Notes: a model not told the origin generated them from the sequence alone. Positions 38,649 through 48,491 are shown, numbered from the stretch's first letter. The stretch is DNA of 64,000 nucleotides from Pandoraea sp. (GCF_004297875.1 NZ_SCSK01000001.1:111715-175714); one strand, 5' to 3'. Numbers and translations are program-made.

Positions 38649-40637
38649 ATGTCAAAGCGTTTGACTCGAGTATATCGCGTAGTTGCGGCCTTTTTGACAG
38701 CCGCCAGTTTGGTGGCCTGCACTACCACCGGCGCGGCAAGTCACTTCCGCCACGCCAGGCTCGAACGGCCCACGGCAATCCCGCAAACCCCCGATGAGAT
38801 TTTCGTTGCGCTGCGCAATGCGGCGCTCGATAACGACGTGGCGCGCGCCACCGAATTGGCCGAGCATCTGCGCGATTACCCGATCCAATCCTACGTCCAG
38901 TATTTCCAGATCAGGCCGCAGATGTTCGACTCGCAGGGCAAGGCGCTGGTCGATGCGCCCGACGACATCATCCGCGCCTTCCTGAACAAATATCGCGGCC
39001 GGGCGATTGCCGACCGCCTGCGCAACGACTGGCTGCTGGTGCTGGGCAAGCGGCACGACTGGAAAACCTTCGACGCCCAGTACGCCAAGTTCGTGCTCAA
39101 CGACGATACCCAGGTCAAGTGCTACGCGCTGATGTCGCGCGCCAGCCGTGGCGAGCAGGTGGGTGTCCTGGCGCGCGACCTGCTGGTGCATCCGCGGTAT
39201 TTCGGCGAAGGCTGCGTCGACATGATCAACATGCTCGCGCAGATGAAGCAGCTCACGCCTGACGACGTCTGGTTCCAGATTCGACAGGCCTACGAGAGCA
39301 ATTACGTGACGCTGGGCAAGGAAATCGCCGACGCGCTGGGCGACCAGCGGCCCGACGACACGCTGCTCGACATGGCGGCGAATCGGCCGACGCAACTGCT
39401 CGCGCGCGGCATCCAGGATACCGACGCATCGCGCCAACTGGCGCTGCTGGCCATTACCCGCATGGCGCGCAACAGTCCCGCGCTGGCCTCGGCCTCGCTC
39501 AGCGAGATCTCCGCCTATCTGTCGCCGCAGGAGCGGCAGGCGGGCTGGGGAGAGATCGCTTATCAGGCGGCGCTGCAACTGGATCCCCAGGCATCCGACT
39601 GGTATGGCCGCAGCGGCGACGTGCGCCTGTCGTTTCCGGCCCAGCAATGGAAGGTGCGTGCGGCGCTGCGCGCCGGCGACTGGCCGGCGGTGCGCAGCGC
39701 CATCGAGCAGCTGGCTCCGGAGCTGCGCGGTGATTCGGTCTGGATCTACTGGTACGGCCGCGCCCTGAGCGCGACCGGCCAATCCGAGGCGGCGCGCCGT
39801 CAATTCGAGCGCATCAGCAATCAGTACAACTTCTACGGGCAATTGGCGCTCGAGGCGCTGGGCGGCAAGATCACGATTCCGCCCCGCACGACCGTCACCC
39901 CGGCCGAAGTCGACGCGATGCGCAACGTGCCCGGTTTCCTGCGTGCGGAAAAACTCTATGCGCTGAATCTGCGCCTCGAAGGCAACCGCGAGTGGAACTG
40001 GGAGCTGCGCCGCATGGATGACCGCCAGCTGCTCGCGGCCGCCGAATACGCCAAGAGCATCGAGCTGTACGATCGTGCGGTCAATACCGCCGACCGCACC
40101 CGCACCGAGGAGGACTTCACGCTGCGCTACCTGATGCCGTTTCGCAGCGCGATGGAGCGCAACGCCGCGGCGGTCGACCTCGACCCGGCCTGGGCCTATG
40201 GGCTGATACGCCAGGAGTCGCGTTTCATCATCAACGCCAATTCGGCGGTTGGCGCCTCGGGGCTGATGCAATTGATGCCGGCCACTGCACGCCTGGTTGC
40301 CCGCAAGATCGGCATCGACTACGATTCGTCGGCAATTCACGACATCGACACGAATCTGCTGCTGGGTACGAATTACCTGTCGATGATCTACAATCAATTC
40401 GACGGCTCGGCGGTGCTGGCTTCGGCCGGCTACAACGCCGGCCCAGGGCGGCCACGCAATTGGCGAGCCTCGCTGACGCGGCCGGTCGAGGGGGCCATCT
40501 TCGCCGAGACGATTCCGTTCAACGAGACGCGCATCTATGTGGAAAACGTTTTGTCGAACACGACTTACTATGCCGCCCTGATCAGCGGCAAGCCGCAATC
40601 GCTCAAGGCGCGGCTGGGGATCATCTTCCCGCAGTAA
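38649..40637 (+). CDS. slt: Soluble lytic murein transglycosylase (Slt-type), lipoprotein signal
   Basis: A 662-residue protein. The N-terminus has a lipobox-like SLVACTTTG (Cys near residue 22), so it may be a lipoprotein rather than soluble. A long alpha-helical U-domain of TPR-like repeats follows, then the C-terminal SLT domain with catalytic Glu in GLIRQESRF, and SGLMQLMPATA, NLLLGTNYL and ASAGYNAGPGRPRNW. It cleaves peptidoglycan to 1,6-anhydro products that AmpG (4.7 kb) could re-import. The start at 38649 is taken from the signal peptide. Confidence 0.9.
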   Translation: MSKRLTRVYRVVAAFLTAASLVACTTTGAASHFRHARLERPTAIPQTPDEIFVALRNAALDNDVARATELAEHLRDYPIQSYVQYFQIRPQMFDSQGKALVDAPDDIIRAFLNKYRGRAIADRLRNDWLLVLGKRHDWKTFDAQYAKFVLNDDTQVKCYALMSRASRGEQVGVLARDLLVHPRYFGEGCVDMINMLAQMKQLTPDDVWFQIRQAYESNYVTLGKEIADALGDQRPDDTLLDMAANRPTQLLARGIQDTDASRQLALLAITRMARNSPALASASLSEISAYLSPQERQAGWGEIAYQAALQLDPQASDWYGRSGDVRLSFPAQQWKVRAALRAGDWPAVRSAIEQLAPELRGDSVWIYWYGRALSATGQSEAARRQFERISNQYNFYGQLALEALGGKITIPPRTTVTPAEVDAMRNVPGFLRAEKLYALNLRLEGNREWNWELRRMDDRQLLAAAEYAKSIELYDRAVNTADRTRTEEDFTLRYLMPFRSAMERNAAAVDLDPAWAYGLIRQESRFIINANSAVGASGLMQLMPATARLVARKIGIDYDSSAIHDIDTNLLLGTNYLSMIYNQFDGSAVLASAGYNAGPGRPRNWRASLTRPVEGAIFAETIPFNETRIYVENVLSNTTYYAALISGKPQSLKARLGIIFPQ

Positions 40638-40725
40638 GAACCGCTTCGCTGCATTTTGATGGCGTTTCTAAGTGCGCGCTTGTCGCCGGGGCGTGTCTGG
40701 AGTCTTTCATTGCACGGAGCGAATG

Positions 40726-41682
40726 ATGCGATATACGGGAATTTGCGTCATCGGCGGGTCCGGGTTCATCGGGGCCAGCCTCGTCAATAAACTCATCGAG
40801 CAGGGTTACCGCGTCAGGGTGCCGACGCGGCGCGCCGAGGCGGCCAAGGCGCTCGCCATGTTGCCGGGCGTCGAGCTGATCGAATGTAATGTGAATCAGC
40901 CCGACGGCTTGGCGCGCGCACTGCGCGGCTGCGACGCGGCGGTCAATCTGGTCGGCATTCTGCACGGCCGGCGCGGCACGCCGTATGGCCCCGAATTCGC
41001 CGCCGCGCACGTGGGCCTGCCGGGCGCCATCGCGGCGGCCTGCGAGGCGGCCGGCATCGGGCGCTTGCTGCACATGAGCGCGCTGGGGGCCGATCCGAAC
41101 GGCCCCAGCATGTATCTGCGCTCCAAGGGGGACGGCGAAGCGGCGGTGCGCTCGCGTCCCGGACTGGCGGTCACCGTGTTTCGCCCGTCGGTGGTGTTCG
41201 GCCCCGGCGACAATTTTCTCAACATGTTCGCGCGCATGCAGCGCCACCTGCCGTGCGTGCCGCTGGCATGCGCCGGGGCGCGCTTCCAGCCGATTCATGT
41301 CGCCGATGTGGCGCAGGCCTTTGTCAACGCGCTGCCGCTGGCCGACACGGTGGGACGCACTTATGAGCTGGGCGGGCCGCAAGTCTATACGCTGGCCGAG
41401 TTGGTGCGGATTGCCGGTCTCGCCAGCGATCATCCGCGCCCGATCATTGCGCTGCCGGATGGCCTGGGCCGCTTGCAGGCGGCCATGCTCGAACACGCGC
41501 CGGGCGGACCGCTCCTCACTCGCGACAACCTCGACTCGATGCGCGTGGACAACGTCCTCAGCGGCCCCATCTCGCCCGAGCTCGGGCTGGTGCCGCGCCA
41601 TCTCGACAGCGCGATCGACTATCTGCTCGGTCGGCTTTTTCAGGAGCGCCTGTCCGCCTATCGCACTCACGCCGGTCGTTGA
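40726..41682 (+). CDS. NDUFA9-like NAD(P)-binding protein (atypical SDR)
   Basis: A 318-residue extended Rossmann protein with ICVIGGSGFIGASLVNKL at the N-terminus and YLRSKGDGEAAVR in place of the normal YxxxK motif (Tyr-Leu-Arg-Ser-Lys). This matches the complex-I NDUFA9-like group of NAD-dependent epimerase relatives. In bacteria its role is unknown. A second ATG three bases upstream (40723) is also possible; GGAG at 40716-40719 fits 40726 better. Confidence 0.85.
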   Translation: MRYTGICVIGGSGFIGASLVNKLIEQGYRVRVPTRRAEAAKALAMLPGVELIECNVNQPDGLARALRGCDAAVNLVGILHGRRGTPYGPEFAAAHVGLPGAIAAACEAAGIGRLLHMSALGADPNGPSMYLRSKGDGEAAVRSRPGLAVTVFRPSVVFGPGDNFLNMFARMQRHLPCVPLACAGARFQPIHVADVAQAFVNALPLADTVGRTYELGGPQVYTLAELVRIAGLASDHPRPIIALPDGLGRLQAAMLEHAPGGPLLTRDNLDSMRVDNVLSGPISPELGLVPRHLDSAIDYLLGRLFQERLSAYRTHAGR

Positions 41683-41813
41683 CGACCGGGCGAACGTGCG
41701 CGGCCCCTGTGCCGCGCCGCTCGCGCACCGACCCAGCCGCGTGGCATTGACCAGGGGCGGCCTCACCCGGCGCAGGCCGGCCTCGATTCTCAACCTTGTC
41801 CGATGGAGTTCGC

Positions 41814-42458
41814 GTGAAACTGGTGATTGCCAACAAAAACTATTCGTCCTGGTCGATGCGGCCGTGGCTGGTGCTGCAGCATTTCCGCATTCCGTTCGAG
41901 GAAATCAGGATCCTGCTCGACCAGCCCGACAGCCATGAAAACATCGTGCGCTACTCGCCCTCCGGGCGCGTGCCCGGCCTGGTCGACGGCGCGGTGACGG
42001 TGTGGGATTCGCTGGCGATCTGCGAATACCTCGCCGAAAAATTCCCGGCACTGGCATTGTGGCCGGGCGATGTGGCCGCACGCGCCCACGCCCGCAGCGT
42101 GAGCGCCGAGATGCATTCCGGGTTTGGCGAGCTGCGCACGCATATGTGGATGAATATCCGTGCCGATTTCTCCGGCAAGGGCCTCACGCCCGGCGTGGCG
42201 GCCGACATCGAGCGCATCGTCGCGCTCTGGGAAGACTGCCTGACGCGCTACCGCGGTCCGTTCCTGTTCGGCGAATTCACGATCGCCGATGCGATGTATG
42301 CGCCGGTGGTCATGCGCTTCAACACTTACCGGCCGCCGCTTTCCGCCGTCGCACAGGCCTATGCCGAACGCCTCGGCGCGTTGCCCGCCGTGCAGGACTG
42401 GGTGAGGGCAGCCCGCCAGGAAACCGAGGCGATCTCCAAGTACGACAGCCATTCATGA
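41814..42458 (+). CDS. Glutathione S-transferase
   Basis: A 214-residue GST. The thioredoxin-like N-domain has NKNYSSWSMRPWL with the candidate catalytic Ser, then RVPGLVDGAVTVWDSLAICEYL for glutathione binding. A helical C-domain carries FLFGEFTIADAMYAPV. GTG 41814 with GGAG five bases upstream was chosen. Its stop overlaps the cca start (ATGA). Confidence 0.9.
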   Translation: MKLVIANKNYSSWSMRPWLVLQHFRIPFEEIRILLDQPDSHENIVRYSPSGRVPGLVDGAVTVWDSLAICEYLAEKFPALALWPGDVAARAHARSVSAEMHSGFGELRTHMWMNIRADFSGKGLTPGVAADIERIVALWEDCLTRYRGPFLFGEFTIADAMYAPVVMRFNTYRPPLSAVAQAYAERLGALPAVQDWVRAARQETEAISKYDSHS

Positions 42459-43708
42459 AAATCTACGAAGTGGGCGGCGCGGTGCGCGATGAGCTGCTTG
42501 GCCTGACGGTCAAGGATCGCGATTTCGTGGTGGTGGGCGCGACGCCCGAAGAAATGGTCGCGCGCGGCTTTCGCCCGGTCGGTCGCGATTTTCCGGTCTT
42601 CCTGCATCCGCTCACGCATGCCGAATATGCGCTGGCCCGTACCGAGCGCAAGACCGCGCGCGGCTATCACGGCTTCGACTTCCATTACGCACCGGATGTC
42701 ACGCTGGAAGAGGATCTCGCGCGGCGCGACTTCACCATCAATGCAATGGCGCGCGAGGTGCTGCCCGACGGCACCATCGATGCCCTGGTGATCGATCCAT
42801 ACGGCGGGCGCGACGATTTGCACATGGGCGTGTTCCGGCACGTCGGCGCGGCATTCGCCGAGGACCCGGTACGGATTCTGCGATGCGCCCGTTTTGCCGC
42901 GCGTTTTCACACGTTTTCCGTGGCGCCGTCCACGCTCGGCCTGATGCGAGAGATGGTCGACAACGGCGAGGTCGATGCACTGGTGCCCGAGCGCGTCTGG
43001 CAGGAACTCGCGCGCGGCCTGATGGAACACCGGCCGTCGCGCATGTTCGCGGTGCTGCGCGAGTGCGGCGCGCTGGCCCCTGTGCTGCCCGAAGTGAATC
43101 GCCTGTGGGGAGTGCCTCAGCGCGCCGATTATCACCCGGAGATCGACACCGGCCTGCACATCATGATGGTGCTCGATTACGCCGCCTCGCAAGGCTTCAG
43201 CCTGCCGGTACGATTCGCCGCGCTCACGCACGATCTGGGCAAGGGCACCACGCCGGCCGATATCCTGCCGCGCCACCTCGGGCACGAGGGGCGCAGCGTC
43301 GACTTGCTCGGACCGCTGTGCGGCCGGCTGCGCGTGCCCAACGACTGCCGTGAGCTGGCCCTGGTCGTCGCGCGCGAGCATGGCAACATACATCGCTGCG
43401 GCGAGTTCGGCGCGGCGCCGCTGGTGCGCCTGCTCGAGCGTTGCGACGCGTTGCGCAAGCCGGCGCGCTTCAGGGAAATCCTGCAGGCGTGCGAAGCCGA
43501 CGCGCGCGGCCGCCTGGGGCTGGTGGATACGCCCTACCCGCAGGCCGAGCGACTGCTGGCGGCGCTGGCCGCGGCGCAAGGCGTCGACGCCGGGGCCGTG
43601 GCGCAAGCCTGCAGCCAGCCCGGCGCCATCCGCGAGGCCGTGCAAGCCGCCCGCATCGAGGCGGTGGATGCGGCGCTCGGGGCAGGCGGGCCGTCCGCTG
43701 CGCCATAG
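42455..43708 (+). CDS. cca: Multifunctional CCA-adding enzyme with HD domain
   Basis: A 417-residue class-II nucleotidyltransferase that adds or repairs the 3' CCA of tRNAs. GGAVRDELLG, DRDFVVVGAT (metal-binding Asp pair), RRDFTINAMA and EDPVRILRCARFAARF are the head and neck motifs. A C-terminal HD phosphohydrolase segment contains LTHDLGKG. The length is typical for the beta/gamma-proteobacterial long form. Confidence 0.95.
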   Translation: MKIYEVGGAVRDELLGLTVKDRDFVVVGATPEEMVARGFRPVGRDFPVFLHPLTHAEYALARTERKTARGYHGFDFHYAPDVTLEEDLARRDFTINAMAREVLPDGTIDALVIDPYGGRDDLHMGVFRHVGAAFAEDPVRILRCARFAARFHTFSVAPSTLGLMREMVDNGEVDALVPERVWQELARGLMEHRPSRMFAVLRECGALAPVLPEVNRLWGVPQRADYHPEIDTGLHIMMVLDYAASQGFSLPVRFAALTHDLGKGTTPADILPRHLGHEGRSVDLLGPLCGRLRVPNDCRELALVVAREHGNIHRCGEFGAAPLVRLLERCDALRKPARFREILQACEADARGRLGLVDTPYPQAERLLAALAAAQGVDAGAVAQACSQPGAIREAVQAARIEAVDAALGAGGPSAAP

Positions 43709-43802
43709 CCGCAAGGTGTGATCTGGGACATTACGGACGATTTGATTTCAGAGTATTCTGTGCCTCCATTTCTACGCGTCCTGGCGTAGCAGGAGAGCCA
43801 TC

Positions 43803-44957
43803 ATGAATCAGCCCCCCTCCTCGCGCGACCTGCGGATCGATTTTTTTCGTGGTCTGGCGCTTGTCATCATCTTCATCGACCATACGCCGAACAATCTGCT
43901 CGGCAATTTCACGCCACGCATGTTCGGCCTGAGCGACTCGGCGGAAACCTTTATTTTTCTGGCCGGCGTGTCATCGGCACTGGCCTTCGGCCGCAGTTTC
44001 GAACGGGCCGGCTGGTTCGCCGGCCTGGGCCGCGTGGCGCAGCGCGTCTGGCAGTTGTACCGCGCGCATATCGGCCTGTTCGTCGCGGTGTTTGCCATCG
44101 CGGTGGCGGCCGACCAGCACTTTGGCGGCGGGCGTTATGTGGCCAGCCTCAATCTGACCCAAGTGCTGGCCGACCCCGGCACCTCGCTGGTCAAGCTGCT
44201 GTCGCTGGGATATTTGCCCAATCTGTTCGATATCCTGCCGCTCTACATGTTTTTTCTGGCCGGCGTACCGCTGATGGTGCTATGCGCGCGGCTCTCGCCC
44301 AGGCTGGTCATCGCACTGTCGGTCGCCCTGTATGTGGTCGGCACCGCGAACCGCTGGAATCCGGTGGCGGACCCGACCACCGGCCGGCCCTGGTTCTTCG
44401 ATCCGTTCGCGTGGCAGATTCTGTTCGTGATCGGTTACGGTTTCGGGGCCGGATGGTTCGCCATACCGCGGGTTACCGTCAGGCGCCTGGCGCTGGCCGC
44501 GGCAGTGCTTGCGCTGGGGTCGTGGCTGGTGTTCGCGATGCGCTGGCCGCTTCATCCCGGACTGCTGGCCGATGCGCGCGACATGCTGGCGGTGCTGGCC
44601 CGCAAGACCGACCTGGGCGTGCTGCGCCTGCTGTATTTCTTCGCGCAGGCCTACGTCGTGGTGGCGCTGCTGAGGCTGGTGCCGACTTTCCCGGCTTCGG
44701 GCCTGGCGCGCCAGGTCGTGCTGATCGGCCAGCACTCGCTGCCGGTGTTTGTGCTGGGCGTGATGATGTCGTTCATCGGCGGCATCGTGTTCGACCGTCT
44801 CGGCATGGGCGTACTGCCGAATCTGCTGGTCAATGGCGGTGGCGTTGCGCTGCTGTGGGTGTGGGCCGGCGGTGCGGCATGGTTTGGCCGTCAACCCTGG
44901 CGCCGGCCGCGTGGCGAGTCGCTTGGCCAGGCCCGGCGCTCACGTGCGTCGGCATGA
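43803..44957 (+). CDS. OpgC-domain membrane protein
   Basis: A 384-residue polytopic protein with about ten hydrophobic segments and the OpgC/acyltransferase-3-like opening DLRIDFFRGLALVIIFIDH. OpgC succinylates periplasmic glucans in some bacteria, but many homologues have no glucan-synthesis partner nearby, as here. The ATG follows AGGAG. A 94-bp gap after cca carries a possible promoter (TATTCT near 43753). Confidence 0.8.
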   Translation: MNQPPSSRDLRIDFFRGLALVIIFIDHTPNNLLGNFTPRMFGLSDSAETFIFLAGVSSALAFGRSFERAGWFAGLGRVAQRVWQLYRAHIGLFVAVFAIAVAADQHFGGGRYVASLNLTQVLADPGTSLVKLLSLGYLPNLFDILPLYMFFLAGVPLMVLCARLSPRLVIALSVALYVVGTANRWNPVADPTTGRPWFFDPFAWQILFVIGYGFGAGWFAIPRVTVRRLALAAAVLALGSWLVFAMRWPLHPGLLADARDMLAVLARKTDLGVLRLLYFFAQAYVVVALLRLVPTFPASGLARQVVLIGQHSLPVFVLGVMMSFIGGIVFDRLGMGVLPNLLVNGGGVALLWVWAGGAAWFGRQPWRRPRGESLGQARRSRASA

Positions 44958-45024
44958 CGCTTGTCATTGAACAGGCCGGCCGCCGTGGCCGGCCTTGGCG
45001 TCTAGCGTCGCCTTGCCGCAGGGT

Positions 45025-45885
45025 TCAAGCGAACCAGCTGCGCAATTGCTCGGCATCGGCAAGCGGCCGGTGCAGCACGCCGGCAGCGCTGGCGAATTGA
45101 CGGATCAGAGCCGCGTTATCCGGCGCCAACTCACCCTGGGCCAGCAGCATATTGTTTTCGAAACCGAGCCGCGCATGACCGCCGAGCAGCGCCGCGGCCA
45201 GCGCGCATTCGGCCTCGCGCGCGCCGAACGCGCAAACCGCCCAGCGCACGCCGGCGCTGAGCGCGGTCTCGGCGTGCCAGGCGTGCAGGAACGGCAGCAG
45301 GTCGTCGGGCGACGAGGTTTGGCCCGCGCTGTAGCGTCCCAGCACGAACAGCACCCAATGACCGCCCGGGGGAATCAGGCCGCGCCGGCGCAAATCGAAG
45401 TAGCGGCCGACATCGGCCGCGTCGTAGAGGATGTATTGCGGCACGATGTGCTCGGCCGCCAGCCAGCCGAAGAATGCGGTGGCCTCGCTCTCATGCGCGG
45501 CATCGGGCACCAGCTCGCGTAGCGCGGCCGACACTGCCTCGGGCCGCAGTTCCCGCACCACGGCCATTTGCTGGGCCGGCGTATATCGGCCGACCGCCTC
45601 GGTCGTCACCTGCAGCACCAGCCGCTGGCCGACCGCCTGGCGCACCCGCTCGATGGCCGGCCGATAGTCGGCCGCTTCCAGGCTATGAGTGCCATCGGCG
45701 TGTCGCACATGCAGATGCAGCATCGCCGCGCCGGCGTCCAGGCAGGCGCGCGCGGTGGCCGCGAGTTCGTCGGGCGTGATCGGCAGCGCCGGGTGGTCGG
45801 CGTGGGTCTTGCGCGCGCCGTTGGGGGCGCTGGCCACGGCGATGGGGGCGCGCTCGGGCAGGGGCGGGGTGGCTGTGCTGGTCAT
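45025..45885 (-). CDS. BKACE-family enzyme (3-keto-5-aminohexanoate cleavage-like)
   Basis: A 286-residue zinc-dependent beta-keto acid cleavage enzyme (PF05853-type). ASAPNGARKTHADHPALPITPDE, MLHLHVRHADGTHS with the zinc His pair, LQVTTEA and RLGFENNMLL are family features. BKACE enzymes condense a beta-keto acid with acetyl-CoA; the substrate here is unknown. It is the third gene of an operon with an aminotransferase and an RpiR regulator, suggesting degradation of an amino-derived beta-keto acid. Confidence 0.85.
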   Translation of the reverse strand: MTSTATPPLPERAPIAVASAPNGARKTHADHPALPITPDELAATARACLDAGAAMLHLHVRHADGTHSLEAADYRPAIERVRQAVGQRLVLQVTTEAVGRYTPAQQMAVVRELRPEAVSAALRELVPDAAHESEATAFFGWLAAEHIVPQYILYDAADVGRYFDLRRRGLIPPGGHWVLFVLGRYSAGQTSSPDDLLPFLHAWHAETALSAGVRWAVCAFGAREAECALAAALLGGHARLGFENNMLLAQGELAPDNAALIRQFASAAGVLHRPLADAEQLRSWFA

Positions 45886-45892
45886 GGCAGTC

Positions 45893-47221
45893 TCACTCAA
45901 GGGTTAAGGCAGCGTCGATGGCGAGCGCCAGGCGCTCGACGATCTGTTCGATGGCGGCAGCGTCGCAAATGAATGGCGGCGCCAGCAGCACGTGGTCGCC
46001 GCTTACGCCGTCGATGGTGCCGCCCATCGGGTAGGTCAGCATGCCCAGGCGCATCGCCTCGCGCTTGATCCTGGCATGCAGCCGGCGCGCCGGGTCGAAC
46101 GGCGCCTTGCTGGCGCGCTCGGCCACCAGCTCCACGCCGACGAACAGGCCGCGTCCGCGCACGTCGCCGATATGCGGATGCTCGGCGAAGCGGGTGCGCA
46201 GTTGCGAGCGCAGTTGTTCGCCGCGCGCCAGCACGTTATCGAGCAGCTTCTCTTCGGCGATGACGTTCTGCACTTCGAGCGCGGCCGCGCAAGCGGTCGC
46301 GTGCCCGAGATAGGTGTGGCCATGCTGGAAAAAACCCGATCCGCCGACGATCGCGTCATACACCCTGTCGTGCGCGAGCGTCGCGCCGATCGGCTGATAG
46401 CCGGCGCCGAGTCCCTTGGCGATGGCGAGAATGTCGGGCACCACGCCGTCTTCGTTGCAGGCGAACAAATGACCGGTGCGCCCCATGCCCGACATGATTT
46501 CGTCGAGAATCAGCAGCACGCCGTATTTGTCGCACACGGCCCGAATCTTCTTCAGATATTGCGCCACGGGCGGGACCGCGCCGGCGGTGGCGCCGACCAC
46601 TGTCTCGGCCACGAACGCCGCCACGCGCTCGGCACCCAGCTCGACGATCTTCGCTTCAAGCTCGTCGGCCAGCCGCTGCGCATACTGTTGCTCGGTCTCG
46701 CCGGGTAATTGGTCGCGGTAAGCGTAGCAGGGTGATACATGGTGCGCCGGCACGAGGATCGGCAGGAATGGTTCGCGCCGCCAGGCGTTGCCGCCGATGG
46801 CCAGTGCGCCCAGCGTATTGCCGTGGTAGCTCTGGCGCCGAGCGATGAAATACTGCCGTTGCGGCGCGCCGCTTTCGACGAAATACTGGCGCGCCAGCTT
46901 CAGCGCGGCTTCGATGGCTTCCGAGCCGCCCGAGACGAAGTACACGTGATTGAGTCCGGCCGGCGCGCTTTGTACCAGGCGCGTGGCAAGCGCCTCGGCC
47001 GGCTCGCTGGTGAAGAACGAGGTGTGCGCATAGGCCAGCGACTGTGCCTGGCGCTGGATCGCCGCGATGACGCGCGCGTGGCCGTGCCCCAGGCACGACA
47101 CCGCGGCGCCGCCCGAGGCATCGAGATAGCGCTTGCCCTCGCTGTCGATCAGATAGATACCCTCGCCGCCGATGGCCGTGGGCAGCGGCAGGCGCGGGTT
47201 GCGATGAAATACATGCGTCAT
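45893..47221 (-). CDS. Class-III aminotransferase
   Basis: A 442-residue PLP-dependent omega-transaminase-like enzyme. YFVSGGSEAIEAALKLARQY, RRQSYHGNTLGALA, LILDEIMSGMGRTGHLFA and the PLP Lys in LAIAKGLGAGYQP are visible. It sits between the RpiR regulator and the BKACE gene; an aminated substrate could be turned into the keto acid that BKACE then cleaves (inference). Substrate not predictable. Confidence 0.87.
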   Translation of the reverse strand: MTHVFHRNPRLPLPTAIGGEGIYLIDSEGKRYLDASGGAAVSCLGHGHARVIAAIQRQAQSLAYAHTSFFTSEPAEALATRLVQSAPAGLNHVYFVSGGSEAIEAALKLARQYFVESGAPQRQYFIARRQSYHGNTLGALAIGGNAWRREPFLPILVPAHHVSPCYAYRDQLPGETEQQYAQRLADELEAKIVELGAERVAAFVAETVVGATAGAVPPVAQYLKKIRAVCDKYGVLLILDEIMSGMGRTGHLFACNEDGVVPDILAIAKGLGAGYQPIGATLAHDRVYDAIVGGSGFFQHGHTYLGHATACAAALEVQNVIAEEKLLDNVLARGEQLRSQLRTRFAEHPHIGDVRGRGLFVGVELVAERASKAPFDPARRLHARIKREAMRLGMLTYPMGGTIDGVSGDHVLLAPPFICDAAAIEQIVERLALAIDAALTLE

Positions 47222-47251
47222 GTCGGGGTTCCGGGAGAGCGTGCGGTCATA

Positions 47252-48157
47252 TCAGTCACTGAGCGCGCCACGCCGGGGCGCGCGCACGTAGGCGCGCGCC
47301 TGCCGGAGTTGCATATCGGTCTGCGCCAGCCGCTCGAGCGCGGCCGGACCGGCCAGCCGGAACCAGCGCAGCACAAGCGCGTCGAGCAATGCCAGCGGCG
47401 CGGCCAGTGAATGAAAGAACGATGGAATCGCCACCGGCGCGAGCAGTACGACGTCGGCTGCGTCGGCACCGGGCGCCAGGGTGCTGTCGGTCAGAAAAAT
47501 CAGCGTGGCGCCGCGCGCTCGCGCATAGGCCATGCTCTCGATGATTTCTCGCGTGTAAGGGTCGAAGGTCACGGCCAGCACTGCGTCGCCCGCTTCGACA
47601 AAGCGCAGCGGATCGGCCATCGTGTGCCCCGCGCCATACGACACGATCACCTTGTCGTCGAACAAATGCGTCGCGTAGCCCAGGAAGTGCGTCAGCGCCA
47701 GGCAACTGCGCGCGCCCAGCAGCACCACGCGGCGGGCCCCATGCAGCGCCTGGGCGGCCCGCTCGAGCGACGGCGCATGGTCGGCCGAGAATGCCGCATC
47801 GAGATGAGCGGCGATGGCCTGACCGATGCGGCGCATGTCGCCAGCCGGCTCGACCTCGTCGGGTGTGTTGGCATCGCCCGGCGCGAGCGTGCTGGCGCGC
47901 TGCGCAAAGCCGTCGGCCTGGGCCCGTACGTGTTCGACGCAAATCGCGCGCACTGCCGCGAAGTCGTCGAAGCCCAGCGTGCGGGCCAGGCGGGAGAAGG
48001 TGGCGGGCGGCAGCTCGCACTGCCTGGCCAGTTCGCGCATCGACAATAGAGCGACATCGTCCCGATGCGCCTCGAGCGCCATCGCGGCGCGGCGCAACTG
48101 GGGCGACAGCGTAGCGGCTTTGTCGCGCAGCAGCGCGATCAGCTGGTCGTAATTCAT
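47252..48157 (-). CDS. MurR/RpiR-family transcriptional regulator
   Basis: A 301-residue regulator. The N-terminal RpiR HTH with LARQCELPPATFSRLARTLGF precedes a SIS sugar-phosphate-binding domain with VVLLGARSC, SYGAGHTMADPLRF and AVTFDPYTREIIE. It may sense a phosphorylated sugar or an aminated metabolite. It is the first gene of the operon with the aminotransferase and BKACE genes. The start at 48157 was preferred over 48172 because MNYDQLIALL aligns with the normal N-terminus. Confidence 0.85.
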   Translation of the reverse strand: MNYDQLIALLRDKAATLSPQLRRAAMALEAHRDDVALLSMRELARQCELPPATFSRLARTLGFDDFAAVRAICVEHVRAQADGFAQRASTLAPGDANTPDEVEPAGDMRRIGQAIAAHLDAAFSADHAPSLERAAQALHGARRVVLLGARSCLALTHFLGYATHLFDDKVIVSYGAGHTMADPLRFVEAGDAVLAVTFDPYTREIIESMAYARARGATLIFLTDSTLAPGADAADVVLLAPVAIPSFFHSLAAPLALLDALVLRWFRLAGPAALERLAQTDMQLRQARAYVRAPRRGALSD

Positions 48158-48178
48158 CACGGGGGCGAGCATCCGAAT

Positions 48179-48222
48179 TGACTCAATTGTTTCATAATAT
48201 TAAAAATGAAACAATTGAGTCA
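48179..48222. promoter_or_regulatory. 17-bp perfect inverted repeat, RpiR operator candidate
   Basis: TGACTCAATTGTTTCAT (48179-48195) and its exact reverse complement at 48206-48222 are separated by ten AT bases. It lies 21 bp ahead of the RpiR start. The TTTCAT-N10-ATGAAA core resembles known RpiR/MurR-type operators. A second short palindrome, GGGTTAACCC, follows at 48227-48236. Confidence 0.6.
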
Positions 48223-48292
48223 TCTGGGGTTAACCCAAGAGCCGGGCTTATTTGAGCCGCTGCGCGGGTTTGTGACGGCGTCGCGTGGGAAT

Positions 48293-48487
48293 TTACAGAA
48301 AGCGCATCAACAGCATGCCCAGTACCGACAGCACCACCGTCGAGGCAAACGGAAAGACGTATTCCTTGCCGCGCCAGCGCAGGCGCAGGTCGCCCGGCAG
48401 GCGGCCGACGCCCAGGCGGCTCAGCCAGGGCTGGGCCGACGACAGGATCGTGACGGCCACGAAGACGGTAAACATCCAGCGGAACAT
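48293..48487 (-). CDS. DUF2905 small membrane protein
   Basis: A 64-residue protein with two membrane segments around a central GRLPGDLRLRWRGKEYVFPF motif, the DUF2905 hallmark. No function is known. It is transcribed just after the methyltransferase gene, four bases from its stop. Confidence 0.85.
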   Translation of the reverse strand: MFRWMFTVFVAVTILSSAQPWLSRLGVGRLPGDLRLRWRGKEYVFPFASTVVLSVLGMLLMRFL

Positions 48488-48491
48488 GGCG

